Shown here one piece after another: positions 49,841 through 59,862 of a DNA stretch of 64,000 nucleotides. Origin of the DNA: Blastomyces gilchristii SLH14081 (lineage: Eukaryota > Ascomycota > Eurotiomycetes > Onygenales > Ajellomycetaceae); assembly GCF_000003855.2 (NCBI RefSeq), contig NW_003101652.1, forward strand, positions 232,307 through 296,306, written 5' to 3'. The notes below the pieces were generated by a model that did not search any database, was not told where the DNA came from, and worked only from the letters and a program-made list of their open reading frames with translations. Made by a program: the position numbers and the translations under genes. Each line of letters opens with the position of its first letter. Position 1 is the first letter of the stretch.

Positions 49841-50608
49841 GCTGGGAATGGTTTGTTCCCCGTAGTCTGATGGGGTTGAGTGAGGTTGTGTAAATGGGAT
49901 GGATGTAGTCCGTTGGCGGTATGTATTCAAGGATATATATATGTATGTAAGCAGTAGCAGGTAAATTAAATTTAAAAATTTACACTGTTAAAAAGATGGT
50001 AAATGAAGAAATTCCCAGAGTTACTCTATGGGAGGAATGTCGAGTGATGGCAGTTGGTATACATACAATATGTAGACTTTATTCGCAGATGAAAGGGGGC
50101 GTTTAACGCGCTTGCCGCGTTTATACGTGTGGGGGAGGGGAGCCAAGGTGGACTAAATGTAAAATATTAAATATTATTGAAAAGGAGATATAAGATGTAT
50201 CAGAGATGAAGTGTTTTATTTCGAACTAGGAAAATAAAAAAGAAAAACAGTTGCTTCCTCTCTATATTATCCCCAGCTGAAATTTTCAAGCACGGAGAGG
50301 GTTTTGTATAGTATAGTTATAACGGCTAACAATAACTAACAATAATAATATCATAGAGTTTAATATTCGTCAGGAAGCAGGTTGTACATGCTTCCTAGTA
50401 GCCTGTTGAAGCTGACCTTGATGACATATCCCGCGTCAAGTAGCCTTTAGAGCAGACAGACGCGAGCGAGTCGGTATTATGATTGACGAAACACAGCTAT
50501 TCAAACGAACCGGGATGCGCTCAATCAGCTAAAAAGGATGATTATAAACTGATTAGAGCCCGGAGCCCCCCCCCCCCCCCTTCCTCCTTTTCCCCTTACC
50601 GGTCTTAT
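49841..50608. other. Intergenic, 5' flank of the TMEM42-like gene
   Basis: AT-rich, with no ORF that shows a motif. A C14 run (about 50567-50580) lies just before the possible terminal exon of the gap-interrupted gene. Confidence 0.5.
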
Positions 50609-50815
50609 TTATGGCGACAGCCGCTGAATCCTCCACTTAAACGCCTTCGCCGTCTCGTCCCCCGATTCCACCTCCCCATGAACCCTCACATACCTGAACC
50701 GATCATGCAGGCGACTCTTCCTCTCCTGCCAAAACTCCAACGGACTCCGGGACAATCCGATCCGGCCCAGAACGTCGGGAGGGGATTCTCTTTCCAAACG
50801 GGAAAAGCGCGCTTT
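50609..50815 (-). CDS. Possible terminal exon of a gap-interrupted gene
   Basis: A 68-codon minus-strand frame, open back to a likely acceptor AG at 50816-50817, ends at a TAA at 50609. It is rich in Arg/Glu/Lys with hydrophobic spacing (for example SPLEFWQERKSRLHDRFRYV and VRVHGEVESGDE), which looks like real protein and not like the biased frames around it. I do not recognise the family. The rest of the gene would lie in or beyond the N gap. It could also be a chance frame. Confidence 0.35.
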   Translation of the reverse strand, partial: KARFSRLERESPPDVLGRIGLSRSPLEFWQERKSRLHDRFRYVRVHGEVESGDETAKAFKWRIQRLSP

Positions 50816-50861
50816 CTATCGCCTTTTTACACGTCCGTCAGGATCGATCGACCATCATCGT

Positions 50862-50890
50862 CGTCAGCATTGTCAGCATTGTCAGCATTT
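50862..50890. repeat. GTCAGCATT tandem repeat at the gap edge
   Basis: Three consecutive copies of GTCAGCATT (the last running into TT) end exactly where the Ns begin. A longer array probably continues into the gap and may have caused the assembly break. Confidence 0.7.
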
Positions 50891-51677
50891 NNNNNNNNNN
50901 NNNNNNNNNNNNNNNNNNNNNNNNNNNNNNNNNNNNNNNNNNNNNNNNNNNNNNNNNNNNNNNNNNNNNNNNNNNNNNNNNNNNNNNNNNNNNNNNNNNN
51001 NNNNNNNNNNNNNNNNNNNNNNNNNNNNNNNNNNNNNNNNNNNNNNNNNNNNNNNNNNNNNNNNNNNNNNNNNNNNNNNNNNNNNNNNNNNNNNNNNNNN
51101 NNNNNNNNNNNNNNNNNNNNNNNNNNNNNNNNNNNNNNNNNNNNNNNNNNNNNNNNNNNNNNNNNNNNNNNNNNNNNNNNNNNNNNNNNNNNNNNNNNNN
51201 NNNNNNNNNNNNNNNNNNNNNNNNNNNNNNNNNNNNNNNNNNNNNNNNNNNNNNNNNNNNNNNNNNNNNNNNNNNNNNNNNNNNNNNNNNNNNNNNNNNN
51301 NNNNNNNNNNNNNNNNNNNNNNNNNNNNNNNNNNNNNNNNNNNNNNNNNNNNNNNNNNNNNNNNNNNNNNNNNNNNNNNNNNNNNNNNNNNNNNNNNNNN
51401 NNNNNNNNNNNNNNNNNNNNNNNNNNNNNNNNNNNNNNNNNNNNNNNNNNNNNNNNNNNNNNNNNNNNNNNNNNNNNNNNNNNNNNNNNNNNNNNNNNNN
51501 NNNNNNNNNNNNNNNNNNNNNNNNNNNNNNNNNNNNNNNNNNNNNNNNNNNNNNNNNNNNNNNNNNNNNNNNNNNNNNNNNNNNNNNNNNNNNNNNNNNN
51601 NNNNNNNNNNNNNNNNNNNNNNNNNNNNNNNNNNNNNNNNNNNNNNNNNNNNNNNNNNNNNNNNNNNNNNNNNNNNN
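50891..51677. other. Assembly gap (Ns)
   Basis: 787 undetermined bases. The apparent long ORFs that cross this stretch are artefacts of translating N as open. True length is unknown unless the gap was sized. Confidence 0.99.
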
Positions 51678-52094
51678 CGGGACGGGAGGGGGTTTTCTGG
51701 GGTTGTTGTGTCGGTGAGTGTGGGTTGGAGGTGGGCGGGGTTCGGGGTTGCCATGGTGGGGTGCTGGGGCCTTGGGCTGGTGGTTGTGAGGCGTTGTTGT
51801 TGGTGGTGTTGAGTGGAGGGGGGGGGATAGGGTGCTGCGATGTCTCCTGGTGCAACTAGATATTGAAGGATTAGTTAGTTTGCGCTTGTATTTCCGTCTG
51901 GGTTGATTTGCGGGGGGGGGGGGATGAGTCAATTTTGCTTAGACAGCGGGGTTATTGCTCAAAAATGAAACAAAAAGAAGAATATCTGAACGTGCAAATT
52001 AATTTCTTCGGTGTTCTATGAACGTGGGCTGGGGATGTCCCCATGGCACCACCCCCACTGCCTTCACTTCCTCCAGCTGCTTTGTCCAGCGTCA
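51678..52094 (-). CDS. Possible 5' exons of a gap-interrupted gene
   Basis: On the minus strand, a frame begins at an ATG at 52094 and reads a Gly/Ser-rich start (MTLDKAAGGSEGSGGGAMG) into a HVHRTPKK stretch. A second exon could begin after the acceptor AG near 51858 and run into the gap as a Pro/Gln/Asn/Thr-rich segment open in all three frames, so its frame is undecided. Together with the terminal exon at 50609 this may be one gene of unknown function whose middle is missing. Joining is inference. Confidence 0.25.
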
Positions 52095-52878
52095 TGGTTC
52101 TGAGGCGGTTGAAACCGTTCCAGATCGATGTTGGAGGGGTAGACTAAGTAAGGGGAGGTTAGGCGCATCTAACTAAAACATTGGTGGTTGTATGGATTGT
52201 GAAAAGAGAAAGTCTATATGGTGATTTCAAATGAGCAACGGGTATAACAGGGCAATGTCTATGGTTGGCAGTTTAAGGGAATGGAGGAAGAGGAAAAGGG
52301 GAACGAGAGGAGGAGTTGAGAAGTTGAGGATAGGACAGAAAGTTTTGGTAGCAACGTGACCTTTCCCAAACCTCCCAGCGGATAAAAGGAGCTGGGGCGC
52401 TACAGAGTACAAAGTTAGCTACGAAATATACATGTTGTAGGGCACTACAAAGACAGCAGATATTTCTCTCTTGATAATAATTTCCATTTTTTAGGTTTAT
52501 AATTTCTTCTTTTAGATTTTTTTGGTGGTCAAGCTTCTCTCTCCCCTCCTGGCTTTTCACCCTAGCTATGATTGAAATGGTACTACCCAAAATCAATATT
52601 TAATCAATCATCAAAGAGTAGAAAAGCCAAAAGAAAAAGAAAACCAACCTGACCATCATGTTTGTCTTTTGTCCAGCCAGAGAGAGGAGAAAGGAGAAGA
52701 AAAACCCCCGCCCCTTTTTCTCCTCTTTCTGACCAGCAACAAAAAACAAACCAGACTGGAAATCCAGATGGTTCGTACCACCTGGTCCCCATTGTCTTGT
52801 AGAGAGTAGAGATGTGTCTATCGAAACCAGAACATTGTAAAAGAGAAAAAAAGCAAAGCAAAATGCTGGAAAGGGAAA

Positions 52879-52912
<34 letters not shown>

Positions 52913-53435
52913 AAATGCAATCACAATCACCCATATGCAATCACCCCCAACCCGCATTCAAATAAAATAAAAACCTCCTTGGCCAAACATGTTGATATCT
53001 CTCTGACTTGATACGCCTGGTTAGAAAACAAAAACAAACATGCAAAAATAGACAAACAAACACCACCCAAGACACGCTTTGTATGTATTTATGGTAGAGT
53101 ACATGCGAACACTTTATTTCCCAAAACGCCAGCTTAGAAAAGAAATCAAAAACAAAATTGAAAATTTTTAGGGGTATTTTGCCTGGTTGATGAACAGTAA
53201 CAAAAATCAGAGATGCAATTATTTTTTCTAGGCCAGACAAAAATCGGGTCCAGCCCAGTGTTTTAAATCTTTTGATATATGTGATGAAATGGACCGAGGA
53301 TTAAAAAAAATAAAAAATAAAATAAAAGTTTAAGGTAAGGTGAACATAGGAAAACAAATCACGAAGGAAGAACGGTGGGCGAGAATTTATAAAGAAACAA
53401 GCCCGGCCCGTTCATGATTTTTGGTTTTGTTTGTT
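52095..53435. other. Intergenic, 3' flank of the PPR gene
   Basis: Holds a 32-base A run (52880-52911) and A-rich sequence up to the PPR stop codon. The minus-strand ORFs of Phe/Leu/Val-rich composition come from these A tracts and are not genes. Confidence 0.55.
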
Positions 53436-56400
53436 TTAAGCCGACGTCACGGCCTGGGAGCTGCCTGTACCGCCGGCGCCGCCGCCACCACCGACAAGTT
53501 CCAGCACTTTCCCAGTGACCGCAGACGGGTATCCGCGCGACAGCATCTCCTGCACAACACGCGACGCACCCTGACGATCTTCCGCAGCCAAAAAGGCCCT
53601 GGTCATCGCTTCATAGGTGCTGGGCTCGCGCTTGCTGATGCCAATGCCATTATACACCGACAGCGCATTAGCGATGTTTCCATCAGCCGCCCAGCCGTGG
53701 ATGAGCGTGTTGGCGATGTACGGTGTCATCTCGACGTTGCGGCTGACCATGTGCTTGAGCAGCTCGGCGGTTGCGGACACTTGGTGGTTAGCCACCATTG
53801 CCTCGAAGAGGGCTTGGTAGAGGCATGGCTGCGGCTGGACGTGGCGGTTTGAGATGACGGAGTCGAAGATCTTGCGCGCACCGTCCATGTCGTGCATGAC
53901 ACAGCCCTTCGCGTGGATGAGAGAGGCGAAGTGGACGGCTTCGGGCCTTTGGCCTTTGGAGCGGATAGTGTCCAGCACTTCCTCGGCGGCTTTCATGTCG
54001 ACGGGCTCTAGAGAGGCGTAGGCATCGATTAGGAGTTTGTAGGTGTGCATTGTGGGCTGGATGTTTTTGGTTTTCATCCGCTCGTAGTATGCCAGCACCT
54101 TGGAGCGGTCACGTTTCGTGTTGAGGAAGTACTGGATGATGGAGTTGTACGGAGCCGGGCGGGGTTTGTAGTTTGGCATCGATTCCATCTCATCGAACAT
54201 CTCCTCTGCGAAGCGCTCATCGCTGACTCTGCAGAGGGCGTTGACGATGGTGCCGTAGGTAACGCTTGTAGGTCGGATTCCATTAGCACGCATCTCGGCA
54301 AAGTAGAGGAGGCAGTCATCAATCCGACGAGCTTTGCCAAGCTTTCCGATCAGTGCATTGTAGAGGAACGATGTGGGGTCAACTCCTTCCGATATGGCGC
54401 GGTGGAAGATCTTAACGGCCTCCGTCGCTTCATCGAAGGTTTTTGTCGACTCCTTCAGGGTGGTGATGTAGAGACCAAAGGTATTGGCAGACGGTGCCGA
54501 ACCGATGTTGTTAAGCTCCTGGTGGTATTTGGCAGCCTGGCCGCGTTCGCCAAGCGTCAAGCTGGCAGCAACCATAGCGTCGAGAATGGATGTCCAGCCA
54601 TATTTGACGACCCTGTAATGAGGAATCAGAGGAACGTCGTGCCTAGCCATACTCAAGATCTCCTGCACGAGACTCATGCGCCCACACTTTGCAGCTGCGG
54701 TGATCAACTTGGTATAAGTGATATACCGAGGATGTCTGCCAATGCGGCGCATATTCTTGAATTTAATCATGGCATCATTGAGGTGGTTCTCCACCCTACC
54801 ACTCGTGTTTTCTAGGATATCAGCGATGACAGCAGATCCACGGAAATCGGTAGCATGGGCATATGGATCGAAAGTGTCTTCGGGGGTCGTTGGTTTCGTC
54901 GCTGGTGAAAGCTGGGGAACTGGGGTGTATCGTGCCGGTACAAAGGTAGCGTTAATGACCGGGGACTGCACATAACCACGCCATCTCTGAACCAAATCTG
55001 GGCGGCTGTCAGTGATCTTAAGGACAGCTTGCTCAAGCACACGGGATTTGAGTGTGTGTACTGGGATCCCGGCGGCCAATGCAAGTTCCAGCATATGGGC
55101 AAATCGTGCTGGGTGGGCAGCGTCAAATAGATCAGAGGCATTGACCAGCATTGAAGCCTGAACTTGAAGAGCAAGTGTCAGGTCTTGGATGCTCAGCTGC
55201 GAGATACCCGACGGACCAAGGCTGGCAATGACGTGCTCTGCTACTGGTGAAACCAGTCCACCATTCTCGATCATAGCCCAGATTAGCGTCATGGAGGCGT
55301 GTGCCGAGAGAACAGTGGAAGACTCGATCATGACGCGCCCGAGGAGATCGATAGTTTCATCGATCTCTTCACGTAGGTGACCCCGGGCAACCTTGCTGTC
55401 AACAGACTTCCGAATACGAGCGAACATATTCCGAGCTTCCACCAGGCCTTCCTCGACTTGGCTGCTCTTAAGAAGGGCAACCGTATACATGGCGGTCGGA
55501 TGGATAAGGTCCCGAGTAGCGTGGTTTGTCGAGGAGAGGACAGTCCAGAATGGTTTCGCTGAGGCAAGGCTTCCCTGGCGGATATGAAGAGCCAGCATTG
55601 CAGAAGCGGGGCCCATGGCGACGGGGGATTCCAGGGGAAGAAGATCGTATGCTTCGGATGCAACGGCGAGATTACCCGAATCAGCAGCAGCCATACAGAT
55701 CTTGGCCAGTGCTGATTCAAGGTTGGGATTTGAAAGATATTCTCGAGCGGTTGTAAGGGCCTCCGAAAAGTTTCCAGTTTTGATTGCATGCTGCATCAAG
55801 CCATCCTTGACAACAATAGCCTCAACGATAGACTTTCTCACTTCCCGATCCTTCACTTCATCGAAAGACGATCTAATCTTATCGAAAAATCGGAGAGCGC
55901 CAGCCTCTTTACCACAAGAGAGATAGGCTTTGATGAGCGCGGCATAAACCTCAGCGTCCTTCCGCTCGATAATTCCAAATACACCACTATCGTCAGCAAT
56001 GGCCAATGCTTTGTATTCATTATAGCATTCCACAGCACTCTTCAAATCACCGTTTGCGGCAAATGCATCAATCATGGAAGGGAAGATGGTTGCGTGCGGG
56101 ACAATTTTGTGGGTTTCCATATGGGCGAAAATCTTAATCATTTGCTCCACCTCCCCTCTCTTTGCACAGGCAGTTATGAGAGTGCAGTAAGCTTCCAATG
56201 GGAACATAATATCGGCATGGTGTGAGATTGCAGCAGTGAAGAGCTTCAGAGCAATCGAAAGAGAATGATCCTCAACTAAGAGTTCATGCTCGGCCTCGCT
56301 TGACTGGAATATAAACTTGCCCTCCTCTTCCATGCCGCCATAACGCGCTCGCTGCTCGTTTAGAGTCTGAATCGACTGGAAGGTTTTTAGGGCGCGGGAT

Positions 56401-57410
56401 GCCAACAGCTGGACGAGAATAGTGTATGTTTGTTCATTTGGCAGAACGGTACGGCGCAGCATATCCGAGTAGATATCAAGAGCCTTGGGAACAGCATGGT
56501 AGATATCCGCATGAAGGTGGATAGCGGCCTCGAGGAGCGCATTGTAAGCTCCAACAGTCGGAACGAGGCCATCCTTGAGCAGACTCTCGAAAGCACCGGG
56601 TACAAGGGAATATTGTTTGGTATCTGCTAGTTGCATTACACGGCCAGATTGGGCCTGGGTTTTTTTCAATGCTTCGATGTCCTTGGAATTGGAGGATTCA
56701 TCAACCTCAAGAGTAGGCTCCTCCACGGAAGATTCTGGAGTTGGCTTGGATGAGGCCGCCTCGGCTGACTCGACACTATTCGCGGATTCCGCGGTCGAAA
56801 CATCCGGTTCCTCCTCCACCTGCGCAAGAGCCTCTGCATCATGGATCTGTTGTATTTCTCGCGCAACAGCCTCATCAACCTGCGCGCTTACATCAGCATC
56901 GACCGCGACACTCTCAACTCTTCTGAAGTCTCGAGTTTCCTTGATATCATGGCTGGTGATATCAACAACGGTGGTGTGCAACGAGGAGGACGCGGAGACA
57001 TCCTTGTTGGATTCCGCACTTTCCTCATTTTCCTTTGCTTCCTGCGAAGATGGCTTCCAGCCAATTCTCTTTCTGAACTGGAACTGATGCCAATCATTCT
57101 CATCGCCATTCTGTTGAGCTTGTTGCCAAGCTGCGTAGTAGGCAGCTAGGCCGGAGTCGCCACCAGCAAATCCTGAAGATGCATGGCCAGCCTTGGAGCT
57201 CGCACTCGAGGAGCCAGAGGGGTTTTGGAAAGCACTCTGGAGCTGGGCAGTGCGAGTGTATTTTGCGGGGAGATTCGTAAACTGGTTGAGGGAGGTGTTT
57301 GTAGACGCGTAGGAGGATTGGGACGCGGCAACAACGGACTGAGCGTAGCCGTGGGCAAAAGTCTTCGAAAAGGCTTGACGTGCGAGGTGGGTGAATGGCT
57401 TAAACACCAT
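53436..57410 (-). CDS. Mitochondrial pentatricopeptide-repeat protein, Cya5-like
   Basis: A single uninterrupted 1324-residue frame. PPR proteins bind organellar RNA; the fungal Cya5 group is needed for expression of mitochondrial cox1. The N-terminus (MVFKPFTHLARQAFSKTF) is basic and amphipathic, as in a presequence. An acidic, Ser/Glu-rich linker spans about residues 120-255. PPR helices are visible at about 285-360, at 400-480 (a YCTLITACAKRGEVEQMIKI unit followed by a PHATIFPSMIDAFAANGD unit), at about 690-800 in a degenerate form, and as a dense run at about 950-1290, with units such as LYNALIGKLGKARRIDDCL and TYGTIVNALCRVSDERFAEE. The tail is Gly-rich. The Cya5 assignment rests on overall layout and the N-terminal motif; the exact RNA target is not shown. 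The long coding region without introns contrasts with its intron-rich neighbours. Confidence 0.85.
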   Translation of the reverse strand: MVFKPFTHLARQAFSKTFAHGYAQSVVAASQSSYASTNTSLNQFTNLPAKYTRTAQLQSAFQNPSGSSSASSKAGHASSGFAGGDSGLAAYYAAWQQAQQNGDENDWHQFQFRKRIGWKPSSQEAKENEESAESNKDVSASSSLHTTVVDITSHDIKETRDFRRVESVAVDADVSAQVDEAVAREIQQIHDAEALAQVEEEPDVSTAESANSVESAEAASSKPTPESSVEEPTLEVDESSNSKDIEALKKTQAQSGRVMQLADTKQYSLVPGAFESLLKDGLVPTVGAYNALLEAAIHLHADIYHAVPKALDIYSDMLRRTVLPNEQTYTILVQLLASRALKTFQSIQTLNEQRARYGGMEEEGKFIFQSSEAEHELLVEDHSLSIALKLFTAAISHHADIMFPLEAYCTLITACAKRGEVEQMIKIFAHMETHKIVPHATIFPSMIDAFAANGDLKSAVECYNEYKALAIADDSGVFGIIERKDAEVYAALIKAYLSCGKEAGALRFFDKIRSSFDEVKDREVRKSIVEAIVVKDGLMQHAIKTGNFSEALTTAREYLSNPNLESALAKICMAAADSGNLAVASEAYDLLPLESPVAMGPASAMLALHIRQGSLASAKPFWTVLSSTNHATRDLIHPTAMYTVALLKSSQVEEGLVEARNMFARIRKSVDSKVARGHLREEIDETIDLLGRVMIESSTVLSAHASMTLIWAMIENGGLVSPVAEHVIASLGPSGISQLSIQDLTLALQVQASMLVNASDLFDAAHPARFAHMLELALAAGIPVHTLKSRVLEQAVLKITDSRPDLVQRWRGYVQSPVINATFVPARYTPVPQLSPATKPTTPEDTFDPYAHATDFRGSAVIADILENTSGRVENHLNDAMIKFKNMRRIGRHPRYITYTKLITAAAKCGRMSLVQEILSMARHDVPLIPHYRVVKYGWTSILDAMVAASLTLGERGQAAKYHQELNNIGSAPSANTFGLYITTLKESTKTFDEATEAVKIFHRAISEGVDPTSFLYNALIGKLGKARRIDDCLLYFAEMRANGIRPTSVTYGTIVNALCRVSDERFAEEMFDEMESMPNYKPRPAPYNSIIQYFLNTKRDRSKVLAYYERMKTKNIQPTMHTYKLLIDAYASLEPVDMKAAEEVLDTIRSKGQRPEAVHFASLIHAKGCVMHDMDGARKIFDSVISNRHVQPQPCLYQALFEAMVANHQVSATAELLKHMVSRNVEMTPYIANTLIHGWAADGNIANALSVYNGIGISKREPSTYEAMTRAFLAAEDRQGASRVVQEMLSRGYPSAVTGKVLELVGGGGGAGGTGSSQAVTSA

Positions 57411-59343
57411 TTATCTAGCGGGGGACCTCTTCAGGGCGAAGAGGAGATACTTCAAAAGATGGGTTAGCAAAGAAAGTTTTCGAGGAGAAACATTTCAAAG
57501 GTGGAAAAAAAAAAGTTTACCTCTGAACTAGGATGGAAGTTAAATTGCACGTTCATTTGACGACTAACCGCCGTCAAAGGAACACGCTGGACTGGAGTGA
57601 ATTAAATAAAGAAGGGGGGTTTAACAGAGAGGACAATGAGCAACTCGTCCAAACCGGCGTCAGCAATGTTGGGAGATGTATCTGCAAAACTGATGACGAA
57701 GGGTGTGATGATATATATATTGGATAAGGGGATCCTTTGGGGGCAGCATATGGCAGGCCCTCCCTCTCGCAAATAATATAGAGGGGAGATGTGAAATTGA
57801 GAGACGTGAAATTGGGAGTCAAGAGTGATGATTGAGGGAAGAGAGAAGAAGAGAAAAAAAAAGGGCGAGAAGATGTGAGATATCAAGTCGCTTGCGGCGG
57901 AGGTTAAAATGTATTTTTTATTTTATTTTTTCTTCCTTTCAACAGGCCTTGCGATCTGTTCCGCGATACCAAAGTTACCAGGAAATACAGCAAAATTACC
58001 AGCCGAAAAGCTCCGTGATTGGGCGGCCTGGCCCATGCCATTGCTGCGTCTGTTACCTCGTGACTCACTCAGGGTCGGAAGCCAGAGAAACACGTAAAAT
58101 TACTCCATATGGAGTCAATCGTCATCATTATTATAAGAACAGAGGATATAATTTTAAAAATACATGACGCGGATCAGCGCCGACATTCAAGACTTGTTGC
58201 TGGGTTCCCTAAAGCTAACGCGGACATCGACAGCAATGAACAATGGGACCTACATAGATTTTGCCTTCCATACCGCTCGCTGTACAGCAGGTACTCGGTG
58301 CCTGAGGCCGTAATACGTGCATTGTTATATTGAATAATATGCACATTACAACCCATTTTACAGATGCTTATAATAATAATACCAAGCATATGCCTGTTCC
58401 CTGCACATGCCTGTCCGTTCCCGTTGGAAATCTCGAGAAGAATAATTTTTCACAACCACCATCATACCATACAGAGTAATGCTGCAGCCTGAGAGTTGGC
58501 CTGGCTTCCTCATCCGGCGTCATGCCATGTCATGTCATTGGTCATGGCTCATGGCCTGGCAAGGGGTCGAATTCCCTCCTAGCCCAGCTGGGACAAGCGG
58601 CTAAATCTCGGATAACCCGGACTCTGCATCGGCCAACCGCACGCTTGCTCTGGTTTGGCGCTGACTCACACCTCGTCCCGGGTCTTTTTCTTAGCGACGG
58701 CAGCTAGGCCCCGAACAGCTCGGGTTGCTCCCCGGCGAATTATGTCATTGGGAGGCTGGAGCCCGATTCGATTTGCTTTCGTTCTCTCCACGGACCGACC
58801 GGGGTGCGGACGGAGTGACGTTTTCCCGATCAGATCATTATTATTAATATCCATGTATTTTCCACCTCCCCTAGAGTAGACAGAGCAGATAGAGCAACAG
58901 CCTGTCCTATCCCGTTTCTTGTTTGTGTTGACTCAAAAGGGGCCCCGTCGCTTGTAACTTTGTAATAAGAAGACAGACATGGAATAATGTCACTGCAACC
59001 GTGGCTTCTTTGTTCACGACTATTGTTATTTGGAATCCCAGGGCCTGATTTGTGTTTTGAAGCCAAACTGCGCTTCGCCTATATACTCGACTTTACTTGA
59101 CTACGCTGTCACTATCACCAGCTCATTGGCTCTCCCCAACTGATCGCCTGGAAGTTATTTGGAACCCGCAGCAAGGGAGCGGCAGCGTGTAACATGGGCT
59201 TCAAATCACACAAAAAAGAAAAAAAAAAGAAAAGAAAGAAAAGAAATATAGTTGGTCTTCTAGAACAACCACCCCCCCTTTGACGCTAGAGGCCATTATT
59301 ACGAGCTCCGCGGGATTCTTTCGCTCAAACTGCGCCTACATAC
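57411..59343. other. Intergenic, 5' flank of the PPR gene
   Basis: Promoter and leader of the PPR gene lie in the first few hundred bases. An intron may sit in the leader, but this cannot be fixed. Beyond about 57800 only short overlapping ORFs without motifs are seen. A CATGTCATG-type simple palindrome run lies near 58520-58550. Confidence 0.5.
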
Positions 59344-59862
59344 TAACCGTGCCAAGCGCACTCACTCTCTCTAGTTGAGTGCGCCCCAGCGTAACCGTAA
59401 AGGTACCTTTTGTATGAGTTCACCATACAAAAGGTACTTATAGAAAAACATGAATATCTTCAACATCATAATAGATATGAGTCCTCTATTATAATAGAAG
59501 TATATGTATCATATTCTAAGTATATTATTACAATATGTTTTTCTAAATAAAAATATATCTAGAATGAAAATTGCTAAATTTAGCATAGTAGATTTCAAGT
59601 ATGGGAGAATCACTTATTTTTATTTAGAAAAGAATATTATAATATACTTAGAATATGATACATATACTTCTATTTTCATCTGAAGCTCATATCTACAATA
59701 ATGTTGAAGATATTCATGTTTTTCATAGAAATGAAGTTAGGTATCTTTTATATGAGAATCACATACAAAAGATACCTATTTTAAAATATTATGGTTGCGG
59801 TGAATATTACGGTTACGCTGGGGCGCACTCACTAGAGAGAGTGAGTGCGCTTGGCACGGTTA
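59344..59862. mobile_element. Nearly palindromic 519-bp MITE with TA ends
   Basis: The element starts TAACCGTGCCAAGCGCACTC and ends with the inverted copy at 59842-59862. Each arm then repeats the order GTGCGCCCCAGCGTAACCGTAA, an AAGATACCT/AAGGTACCT hairpin, AAAAACATGAATATCTTCAACAT and AAGTATATGTATCATATTCT, so most of the length is one large inverted repeat. The centre is the palindrome GCTAAATTTAGC at 59573-59584. The left arm also contains its own sub-terminal hairpin at about 59401-59441. TA at both ends suggests TA target duplication, as in Tc1/mariner-type elements. No transposase is encoded. Differences between the arms are mostly C/T or G/A, which fits RIP. Confidence 0.85.

Noticed and set aside
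50483..51932. Long ORFs of 290-458 codons on both strands
   Set aside because: They consist mostly of untranslatable Ns in the assembly gap; only the flanks carry information.
53421..53852. 143-codon plus-strand ORF, and others to 57149 on the plus strand
   Set aside because: They are antisense shadows of the PPR coding region.
54045..54815. 256-codon plus-strand ORF opposite the PPR gene
   Set aside because: It lies wholly antisense to the conserved PPR repeats, whose reading is far better supported.
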